A DNA stretch of 64,000 nt from Microbacterium hibisci. Lineage in GTDB: Bacteria; Actinomycetota; Actinomycetes; Actinomycetales; Microbacteriaceae. A model generated the notes under the pieces. That model ran no database searches and had not been told where the DNA came from. It saw only the letters and a list, made by a program, of their open reading frames with translations. The translations under genes and the position numbers were made by a program. Shown piece by piece: positions 57,399 to 64,000 of this stretch. The stretch lies in contig NZ_JADIJC010000009.1 of the NCBI RefSeq assembly GCF_015278255.1, positions 62,001 to 126,000 on the forward strand, given 5' to 3'. Numbering within the stretch: the first letter of the stretch is position 1; every line of letters begins with the position of its first letter.

Positions 57399-58084
57399 CG
57401 CACACCATTCGCGCTGCCGCCGGAGAGTTCCTCGGCAGCACAGGACTCACCGCTGTCGTGATCGGATCGGGGATTGCGGCGCAACGCCTCTCCCCCGGCG
57501 ACGTCGGACTGCAGCTCTTCGAGAACGCGTTCGCCACCGCCCTCGGACTGGCAGTCCTGATCCTCGTCTTCGCGACCGTCTCGGGATCGCATTTCAATCC
57601 CGTCGTCACGCTCGTCGACATCACGCTGCACCGGCGGACATGGTCGACCGCCGCGGTCTACGTGCCCGCGCAGGTGCTCGGATGCATCACGGGAGCGATC
57701 CTCGCCAACGTCATGTTCGGCGCCCCCGTGATCGCGTGGAGCACCACCGACCGTTCTGCCTGGCCTCTGCTGCTCTCCGAGGTCGTGGCGACCGCCGGAC
57801 TCGTCCTGCTGATCTTCGCGCTGGTGCGAACCGGCCGCTCGCACCTTGCTGCACCGGCCGTCGGCGCTTACATCGGGGCGGCCTACTTCTTCACCTCCTC
57901 GACGAGTTTTGCGAACCCCGCCATCACGATCGGCCGCATGTTCAGCGACACGTTCGCCGGCATCGCTCCCGCGTCAGTGCTCCCGTTCATCGGAGCCCAG
58001 CTCGTCGGCGCAGCTCTCGGCTACGCGGCGATCCAGTTTCTGTTCCCCGTGGCAGTGCCCGCGCCCGCTGTCACACGGAACTGA
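57395..58084 (+). CDS. Aquaporin-family channel, AqpS-like arsenite exit channel
   Basis: A 229-residue MIP protein with six membrane helices and two half-helix motifs: NPV at 68-70 (GSHFNPVVT) and NPA at 174-176 (SFANPAITIGR). In Sinorhizobium meliloti such a protein (AqpS) lets arsenite flow out after arsenate reduction. It is translationally coupled to arsR and followed by an MFS gene with a one-base overlap. As no ArsB or Acr3 is in the island, this channel may be the main arsenite exit route; water or glycerol transport is the alternative. Confidence 0.85.
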   Translation: MTHTIRAAAGEFLGSTGLTAVVIGSGIAAQRLSPGDVGLQLFENAFATALGLAVLILVFATVSGSHFNPVVTLVDITLHRRTWSTAAVYVPAQVLGCITGAILANVMFGAPVIAWSTTDRSAWPLLLSEVVATAGLVLLIFALVRTGRSHLAAPAVGAYIGAAYFFTSSTSFANPAITIGRMFSDTFAGIAPASVLPFIGAQLVGAALGYAAIQFLFPVAVPAPAVTRN

Positions 58085-59235
58085 TGACAAGACGTTCGCG
58101 CGGCGCCCGCTTGGCTGTTCTCGCGTTCGCGCAGATCGTCGCGTGGGGTGTCCTGTACTACGCCGTTCTTGTCGCCGCGCCGGGGATCGCGGACGACACC
58201 GGATGGGACGCCGGTGCTGTCTTCATCGCCATCACCTCGGGATTGCTGACCTCGGCCGTGTGCGCGATTCCCGTCGGGCGATGGCTGGACCGGCATCCAA
58301 GACGCATCATGTCGATCGGGGCGGTCGTCGCAACCGTCGCGCTGCTCGCGGCCGCAGCCTCGCCGACGATCTGGGTCTTCGTCGCAGCGTGGATCGTGTG
58401 CGGCGCAGGTCAATCCGCAGTGCTCTACCAGGCGGCCTTCACCGTGATCACTCATCGCTACCGATCGGAGCGACGGGGACCATTGACACTGGTGACGCTC
58501 GCAGGTGGTCTCGCATCGACCATCTTCGCGCCACTCACGGGGTGGCTCGTGCTCGAACTCGGCTGGAGGACGGCTTTCATCGTGCTCGCCACGATCCTGA
58601 TCGTCACGGCGCTTCCTGCATACGCCTTCACCGTCGAGAGCCGGTGGGCTCACATAGACGCGCGGGCAGCCGGCAACGGCGAGGCGCGGCGAGTGCTGCT
58701 GTCCGCTCGCTTCTGGATCGTCACCGGCTCGTTCGCGCTCATGTCGTTCTCGCTCTACGCGGTGACCCTGTCCGCGGTCCCTTTCTCGGTTGAGAAAGGG
58801 CTGGACCTGCAGGCCGCGGCATGGGTGCTCGGACTCATCGGCGCAGGCCAGGTGCTCGGGCGCCTCCTGTACCTGATGATCCCCCACATCAGGGCGCCCT
58901 GGATCGCGCCTGCATCGGTCGGCGCACTCGGTGCGGCCGCGCTGACCGCCTACGGATTCGCTGCGGGCGCCGCGGGGATCTTCGTCGCCGGGATCGTCGC
59001 CGGCGCGATCCGGGGTGCGCTGACGCTCGTCCAGGCGTCGGCCGTCGCCGACCGGTGGGGTGCGGACTCGTACGGCAGGCTCAACGGGGCCCTCGCGGCA
59101 CCGGTCACAGCGCTCACCGCACTGGCACCAGGACTTGCGGCGCTCATCGCCGGGGTGGTCGGGTCATACCAATCGATGGCGTTCACGATGGCGGGGGTCT
59201 GCGCGCTCGGCGGCGCGCTCGCGGTTCGCCGATGA
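58084..59235 (+). CDS. MFS transporter of the ars island
   Basis: A 383-residue major-facilitator protein with about 12 membrane helices. The loop 2-3 motif GRWLDRHPRRIMSIGA is visible, and the central polar loop lies at about residues 185-205 (ESRWAHIDARAAGNGEARR). Start overlaps the aquaporin stop (TGATG). From context it may export an arsenical, e.g. an organic or acetylated form, but the family does not tell the substrate. Confidence 0.85.
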   Translation: MTRRSRGARLAVLAFAQIVAWGVLYYAVLVAAPGIADDTGWDAGAVFIAITSGLLTSAVCAIPVGRWLDRHPRRIMSIGAVVATVALLAAAASPTIWVFVAAWIVCGAGQSAVLYQAAFTVITHRYRSERRGPLTLVTLAGGLASTIFAPLTGWLVLELGWRTAFIVLATILIVTALPAYAFTVESRWAHIDARAAGNGEARRVLLSARFWIVTGSFALMSFSLYAVTLSAVPFSVEKGLDLQAAAWVLGLIGAGQVLGRLLYLMIPHIRAPWIAPASVGALGAAALTAYGFAAGAAGIFVAGIVAGAIRGALTLVQASAVADRWGADSYGRLNGALAAPVTALTALAPGLAALIAGVVGSYQSMAFTMAGVCALGGALAVRR

Positions 59236-59306
59236 TCACCGGGTGGCCTGACCGACTCGAATGAAGCCCGCGAGGGACGGGCGTCGACACGCGGTGCATC
59301 GAGCTT

Positions 59307-60821
59307 TCATGCGCACGCGATCTGCCGAAGGTGGCCGGCGAAGTCTGCATGCGCGTGCTCTGCTCGAGATTCAGCCGCGACGAAGCCGTCCGGTCTGACG
59401 AGGTAGCACGCTCCGCGGCGTAGTCTGCGGTTTCGCACGACGGGAAAGAAGCGCACACGCAGCCCGAGACGGACGCCGACGCGGCGAAGCGCACGGCGAT
59501 CGAGAGCGCCGTATCCGTGCACCTGCCAGGTCATCGTGCGCAGCGACTCGTAGTTGTCGCCGTTCCATGGGAGGCGACGGCCGACCACCCGTCCTCGCCG
59601 TGCGCGCGCGGCGATGCGCTGCTGCTCGGTCATCCAGTAGTGGATCCGTGTCTGCGACAGGTACTCGAAGATGCGCGGCGATCGGACGACCCGTGGCACG
59701 AGCGACGCGCCGATGGGTGCTGCGAAGCGGACGACGAATCGTCGGAGCGCTCTCGCGACCCGGCGATCGGACGTGATCATCGCGAACATGGCATCTGTCG
59801 TGGTGACGAGCCTGCGCGCGACCGGCCTGCGCTCAGCGGAGTACCGGTCGAGGTAGGCATCGCTCGCCCTGCCGGCAACGACGTCGGCGATCTTGCAGGC
59901 GAGGTTATGCGCATCTTGGAGACCCGTGTTCATTCCCTGTGCGCCCACCGGGGAGTGGACGTGGGCCGCATCGCCCGCGAGGAACACCGGACCGTCGCGA
60001 AACCGCGCCGCGACCCGATGATGAACGCGGTAGGTCGAGAACCACCGCGACGATCCATACGTCACTTCGAAGACACGACGGAGTGTGCTTCGCGCGGAAT
60101 CCTCGGTGACGCCCTCAGCGGGGCCGCGAACCACGCCGAGCAGCCGATGGTCGGCCTGCCCGCCCATCGGAAAGGCGAGGAGGAAATCGTCCACTCCGAA
60201 ACGCAGGTTGATCGCATCTGCGGGCAGGCCTGCTACGTGGGTGGCGTCGGCGACATAGAACGTGCGCACGTTCGTCTTGCCTTCGAACGGGATGCCCATC
60301 ATCTCTCGCACCGCCGACGACGCGCCGTCCGCACCCGCGCAGAATCTGGCGCGGATCACCCCCACTTCGTCCCCGTCGGTCACGCACTCCAGACGGCCGT
60401 CGGCTGTCACCGCCATCGACTGAAGCCGATGGGACCACCACACGCGCGTGCCGAGCCCCTGGAGGTGGTCGACCAAGAGGCGCTCGTTCCTGCTCTGCTC
60501 GAGCACGTAGAGGTGGGGATAGGGCGTCGTCCCCGTCGCGAGTCGCTGAAGGTTGATCGCCCGAAACCTCCGGCGTTCGAAGCCGGGAACGATCTCGCTC
60601 GCGATCTCCGCCTCGGCAAGTACCCGATCGACGAGACCGATCTGGTCGTAGACCTCCATCGTGCGGGCCTGCAGGACGAGCGCGCGAGACTCGCGCGTCG
60701 GGCCCGACTTGCCGTCGACGATGACGCAGCGCACGCCGAGTGCCGCGAGGCAGGTCGCGAGCATGAGCCCGGTCGGGCCAGCACCGACGACGAGCACATC
60801 CGTTTCGACTGTGTCGGTCAT
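59307..60821 (-). CDS. FAD-dependent aromatic-ring hydroxylase family protein
   Basis: A 504-residue monooxygenase of the PheA/TfdB group. VLVVGAGPTGLMLATCLA binds FAD, and PVFLAGDAAHVHSPVGAQGMNTG is the GD motif that holds the ribityl chain and the NADPH part. The C-terminal 100 residues are basic and resemble the thioredoxin-like domain of such enzymes. AGGAGG lies seven bases before the ATG. It converges with the MFS gene; a role in arsenic resistance is not indicated by sequence. The substrate is unknown, e.g. a phenol or polyketide. Confidence 0.85.
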   Translation of the reverse strand: MTDTVETDVLVVGAGPTGLMLATCLAALGVRCVIVDGKSGPTRESRALVLQARTMEVYDQIGLVDRVLAEAEIASEIVPGFERRRFRAINLQRLATGTTPYPHLYVLEQSRNERLLVDHLQGLGTRVWWSHRLQSMAVTADGRLECVTDGDEVGVIRARFCAGADGASSAVREMMGIPFEGKTNVRTFYVADATHVAGLPADAINLRFGVDDFLLAFPMGGQADHRLLGVVRGPAEGVTEDSARSTLRRVFEVTYGSSRWFSTYRVHHRVAARFRDGPVFLAGDAAHVHSPVGAQGMNTGLQDAHNLACKIADVVAGRASDAYLDRYSAERRPVARRLVTTTDAMFAMITSDRRVARALRRFVVRFAAPIGASLVPRVVRSPRIFEYLSQTRIHYWMTEQQRIAARARRGRVVGRRLPWNGDNYESLRTMTWQVHGYGALDRRALRRVGVRLGLRVRFFPVVRNRRLRRGACYLVRPDGFVAAESRAEHAHADFAGHLRQIACA

Positions 60822-61114
60822 GCTCGCCTCCTTCGTGTCTCGCACAGCAAGTCGAGCGCCGGGTCGCGTGAGCTCGAGAGGATCCACCCCGAAGAGTCGA
60901 CGCTCCTTCACGAGCGAGATGACCTGGTGGCTCTTCTCCGAGCGATCTCGTGAGAATGCTCTCACGGCCGGTCCGACGAGGCACCGGTGGGGTTAGCGTT
61001 GCCCACCTGGGACAGGTGCCTGTCGCCCGAGTACAGGCCGGCCCAGCCGTGCTCTTCGGATCAGTTGCTCGACTGCTTCTCCCCCGGCGCGCGCGGGCGA
61101 CGAAGGGCAGGCCG

Positions 61115-62626
61115 ATGACGTCTTCAGCGAAAACTCGAGCGGCGACTCGGCGTCAACGGTGGCGCTCGATCGCGTCCGTCGTGCTCGTCAGCATCGTGGT
61201 CAGCGGATCGGCTCTCACCGCCGGCACGGCGCACGCGGCGGAGACCGGATGCTTCACGACCGACCTCACGGTGGAACGGTGGGAGGACGGTCGAGGAGTC
61301 GTCGTCTTCACAACGACCGAGGGACAGGAGGCTGCCGCCACCGCGGCAGGCTTCGCGCCGACCGGTGACGCTTTCGCCGCGTCCAGCGAACAGACTCCCG
61401 GTCTCCTGCCGCTCTACGACGCCTACCGGCCAGCAGCGCAGGACCACGCATGGATCCTCTGGGCGAGCGAGTACAACAGCGCCGTGGCTGCGGGCTGGGA
61501 GGGTCGCGGCCCCATCGGCTGGGTCTCCTCACGGTCGCTCGCCGACTGCGACTCCCAGGTGCAGATGACTCGAGCAGTGAAGGGCTCTCTGCACACCGTG
61601 GCGGTGGGACAGACCGAGGCGACCCGCGTCACCGACGCCGGCTACGCTCTCGAATACTCGTGGTTCGCCCCGTCGGCACCATCGCGCTTCGCCGAGCCGG
61701 CCCCACCGGCTCCGCCCACGAACGGCGACGGCGACGGAAGCTTCACCGTCGCCACCATCCCCGATACCCAGAACGAGGTCTACGCCTCATCGAACACACG
61801 ATTCCGGGACCGCTCGGAGTGGCTGGTCGCACAGCAAGCGGGGCTGGATCTGCGGTTCGTGATCCACACCGGTGATGTCGTCAGCTGGGACACCGATACG
61901 CACGACCAGTACGTGCGGGCCGAGACCGCGCTGGATCCGCTGGAGGATGCGGGCATCCCGTACCAGCTGAGCATCGGCAACCACGACACCTGGGCCGTCG
62001 GAGTCGGGGGCAGCGCCCGCGATCCGCTGCGAACCTACGAGTACCTGCGCGAGACCACGACGTTCAATCAGTTCTGGTCAGCGGCGGACTACTCAGCGGT
62101 CGCCGGTGCGTTCGAATCAGGCAAGGTCGACAACACTTATTCCACGTTCGCCGCCGAGGGTGCCCGGTGGCTGGTGCTGAACCTCGAGCTGTGGCCGCGC
62201 CTGGGCGCCGTGAACTGGGCGGAGAACGTGATCGCCACGCACGCGGGCCACAACGTCATCATTCAGACGCACTCCTTCCTCAACTCCGCAGCCGACATCG
62301 ACGGGGCAGGGCAATCCTCGACGCGTTGGCAGTACGGTGATGCATCCCCGCAGTACGTCTACGACCGCCTGGTTGCGCCGTACGGCAACGTGAAGGTCGT
62401 CACGAGCGGGCACGTCGGCCTCGCGGCGTCGAAGGTCATCACCACGGCCCGCGGCAACCACGTCGCCTACCTCCTGCAGGCGATTCATTCCAACACGAAC
62501 AACCCGGTGCGACTGTCGGAGTTCGATGTCGCCGACGGGACGATCAGCACGCGCGTCCTCGCCCCGTCCGACGGCACGACGTGGGACTCGAACACGCTGA
62601 CCGGGCTGACCTTCATCCGAAGCTGA
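61115..62626 (+). CDS. Secreted metallophosphoesterase with N-terminal repeat domain
   Basis: A 503-residue exported protein. The signal peptide ends at TAHA-AE (about residue 42). Residues ~45-185 contain YDAYRPAAQDHAWILWASEYNSAVAAGWEGRG, which resembles DUF5648-type beta repeats. After a Pro/Gly linker, the phosphoesterase domain has IPDTQNEV, HTGDVVSWD, SIGNHDTW, and a late HSF and SGHVG. The first Asp motif is IPDTQ as in the BH3703/CpdA-related Pro-Asp-Thr-Gln group. The substrate is unknown. The 293 bases upstream hold no gene I can support. Confidence 0.82.
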   Translation: MTSSAKTRAATRRQRWRSIASVVLVSIVVSGSALTAGTAHAAETGCFTTDLTVERWEDGRGVVVFTTTEGQEAAATAAGFAPTGDAFAASSEQTPGLLPLYDAYRPAAQDHAWILWASEYNSAVAAGWEGRGPIGWVSSRSLADCDSQVQMTRAVKGSLHTVAVGQTEATRVTDAGYALEYSWFAPSAPSRFAEPAPPAPPTNGDGDGSFTVATIPDTQNEVYASSNTRFRDRSEWLVAQQAGLDLRFVIHTGDVVSWDTDTHDQYVRAETALDPLEDAGIPYQLSIGNHDTWAVGVGGSARDPLRTYEYLRETTTFNQFWSAADYSAVAGAFESGKVDNTYSTFAAEGARWLVLNLELWPRLGAVNWAENVIATHAGHNVIIQTHSFLNSAADIDGAGQSSTRWQYGDASPQYVYDRLVAPYGNVKVVTSGHVGLAASKVITTARGNHVAYLLQAIHSNTNNPVRLSEFDVADGTISTRVLAPSDGTTWDSNTLTGLTFIRS

Positions 62627-62788
62627 AGACGCTCGGGCGCGCCCCCTCGCACGCCGGATTCGCGCGGGTGACGGCCTCACCCGAGGCAGCAAGGACCCGA
62701 TGCCGGATGAGCGCGGACGAGGTCCTCGTGAGTCCCGCTTCTGAGTGAGCGAGTCCCCCCGCAGCCCTCCCGCGCGTCCGCTCTCGGA

Positions 62789-63031
62789 TCAGTCGTCGCT
62801 CGGCCGACCGGCCTTGCGACGTTCGAGCCGCCAGTGGATCTCGTGCGTGGAAGGGTGACGCCACTCGATGATGCGGTATTCGAAGCCGGGCAGCAGCACG
62901 ATCGGAATCGGGTCCGGCGATGCCGGCGCGACCGCCCCGACCACGATCTTCGCGTCGGCCGGGATGAAGGGCGACTGCGCCGGGATGGGTGCCGTGATGA
63001 TCTCGACCGGGTCTCCGTAGGGGCGCGCCAT
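62789..63031 (-). CDS. Hypothetical 80-residue protein
   Basis: A small soluble protein (MARPYGDPVEIITAPIPAQ ... ERRKAGRPSDD) with the window's normal codon use but no family I recognise. The middle has a Pro/Ile-rich strand pattern and the end is basic and acidic. No ribosome-binding site is obvious; a TAACCT box nine bases before the ATG could give a leaderless message. Confidence 0.6.
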   Translation of the reverse strand: MARPYGDPVEIITAPIPAQSPFIPADAKIVVGAVAPASPDPIPIVLLPGFEYRIIEWRHPSTHEIHWRLERRKAGRPSDD

Positions 63032-63298
63032 ACGCGCAGGTTAGCAGGCGGTGCGGGCGGCCAGGCTGGAACAGCATTCGCGATCAGCTGACGTCTCTGC
63101 ATCCGCGCTGCGGCTCGTATGAGCGCTGTATCGCGAGCGGGCGCCCGCGTGAGGACCTCGACGTTCCGACCCATTACGCCTCTTGCTCGGATTGCGCCAG
63201 GGGGTGCCGTGCCGCGGCGACGGTGCCTAGCGTGGATATCAGATCGACCGCTCTGGTCGACACCCGAAATCCCCTCGCAAGAAGAAGAAGGAGGAGTC

Positions 63299-63658
63299 AT
63301 GTCCTCATCTTGGGACGCCTGGGACTACCGCCAGTCGGTCGGCCGCGGGCCCGGTTCGCGCGACCTCGTGGGATACCACGTGCACGCCACCGACGGCGAC
63401 ATCGGAAAGATCGATGAAGCCAGCGACGACGTGGGCGGCAGCCGCCTGGTCGTCGACACCGGCCCGTGGATCTTCGGCCGGAAGGTGATCCTTCCCGCCG
63501 GAACGGTCCAGCGCGTCGATGACGCGGACGAGAAGGTCTACGTCGATCTGACGAAGGACCAGATCAAGAACTCTCCGGAGTGGGACCAGACGACCACGGG
63601 CACCGATGACGCGTACCGTGGCCGCCTCGACACCTACTACGGCGACTTCTACCGTTGA
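63299..63658 (+). CDS. PRC-barrel domain protein
   Basis: A 119-residue protein with one PRC-barrel (DLVGYHVHATDGDIGKIDEAS ... GRKVILPAGTVQRVD), an acid-rich, soluble family common in stress-induced actinobacterial genes; the C-terminus is Tyr-rich (DTYYGDFYR). The ATG follows GGAGGAG. A terminator is present. The function of stand-alone PRC-barrel proteins of this type is unknown. Confidence 0.88.
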   Translation: MSSSWDAWDYRQSVGRGPGSRDLVGYHVHATDGDIGKIDEASDDVGGSRLVVDTGPWIFGRKVILPAGTVQRVDDADEKVYVDLTKDQIKNSPEWDQTTTGTDDAYRGRLDTYYGDFYR

Positions 63659-63668
63659 TCCTCAGGAC

Positions 63669-63693
63669 GGTGCCCGGCCATCGGCCGGGCACC
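63669..63693 (+). terminator. Terminator after the PRC-barrel gene
   Basis: A perfect 11-bp stem GGTGCCCGGCC with loop ATC, ten bases after the stop codon. Confidence 0.85.
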
Positions 63694-63814
63694 TTCGTCG
63701 CGTCGCGGGTATCGCCTCGCCGTTTGTCAAACCCCTGATGTGGCCCGACCGGAGCGCAGTACCGTGTCGTCGGGTTGCCCGGCGTGATGCGCTCGCGGCG
63801 AGAAGGGGGACGAC

Positions 63815-64000
63815 ATGCAGGTCTGCTATTGGGCGCGTGAGCGCGGCGAACTGCTGCGCGAGGACGTGGACCGCGTCCCCGTCGCAGGAGAGATCCTCTC
63901 CCGACCCGAACTCGGCGTCACGGGGCAGGTCGTCGAGTGCGTGCCGGGCGCCGACGCAGACGGCACCGAAGAGGTTCGCGTCGAGGTCGCCCTCGCCAGC
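63815..64000 (+). CDS. Partial gene of unknown function, cut by the window end
   Basis: ATG at 63815 is preceded by GAAGGGGG and opens 62 residues (MQVCYWARERGELLREDVDRV ... EEVRVEVALAS) without a stop at the edge. It appears soluble and acidic. I do not recognise a family from this part. Confidence 0.6.
   Translation, partial: MQVCYWARERGELLREDVDRVPVAGEILSRPELGVTGQVVECVPGADADGTEEVRVEVALAS

Overview
The window is a high-GC chromosomal segment of an actinobacterium, most likely a member of the Microbacteriaceae (Microbacterium-like). Supporting signs are the strongly GC3-biased codons, frequent GTG/TTG starts, 4-nt stop/start overlaps, the actinobacterial tad locus beside topA, a lysC with an internal start, and the very frequent GGATGCCGC word in genes and terminators. 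The backbone order holB-tmk-topA-tad-acs-ridA-ponA-metallophosphoesterase ... asd-lysC ... recR-dnaX is the order I recall from Mycobacterium tuberculosis (about Rv3644c to Rv3721c), so most of the window is old conserved chromosome.

Layout. 1-5.8 kb: end of a secreted M28 peptidase, tRNA-Thr, the metQNI methionine importer and an exported TAP-like hydrolase. 5.8-10.6 kb: holB, tmk and topA. 10.6-14.1 kb: a compact tad pilus/secretion locus. 14.5-16.5 kb: acs. 16.7-24.4 kb: ridA, DUF4177, a class A PBP with PASTA domains, a phosphoesterase, tRNA-Pro, a HAD hydrolase, and a lactate-dehydrogenase-type flavoenzyme with its FadR-type regulator and paired operators. 24.6-28.1 kb: DUF1295, tdk, a pyrimidine-dimer glycosylase and mqo. 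28.2-32.2 kb: asd and lysC, separated by a TetR/DHFR-like module. 32.4-37.0 kb: a membrane protein, an EamA transporter, recR and dnaX. 37.1-40.2 kb: a TPP riboswitch and thiM-thiE-thiD/tenA. 40.4-47.3 kb: a GH65 phosphorylase with beta-phosphoglucomutase, then pta-ackA. 47.4-53.1 kb: NUDIX, SRP RNA, and moxR-DUF58-transglutaminase. 53.1-59.2 kb: tRNA-Ser followed by an arsenic-resistance island. 59.3-64.0 kb: a flavin monooxygenase, a secreted phosphoesterase, a PRC-barrel protein and a cut-off gene.

The arsenic island is the most interesting accessory region. On the minus strand are an ArsO-like flavoprotein, an ArsN-like acetyltransferase, an unknown 92-residue protein, an ArsR-ArsC fusion and a stand-alone ArsC. 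Diverging from them are a Cys-bearing ArsR, an aquaporin and an MFS transporter. No ArsB or Acr3 pump is present. The ArsR half of the fusion has no cysteine, so it cannot sense As(III) through thiols in the usual way. The two divergent promoters appear to share one palindrome that contains both -35 boxes.

A second layer is non-coding. Three copies of a roughly 77-bp imperfect palindrome lie between genes. There is one palindrome of another sequence and a GTCGTTGAGCG-type family, a fragment of which seems to be embedded in ackA. A GGATGCC stem recurs in intergenic terminators and as single copies inside genes.
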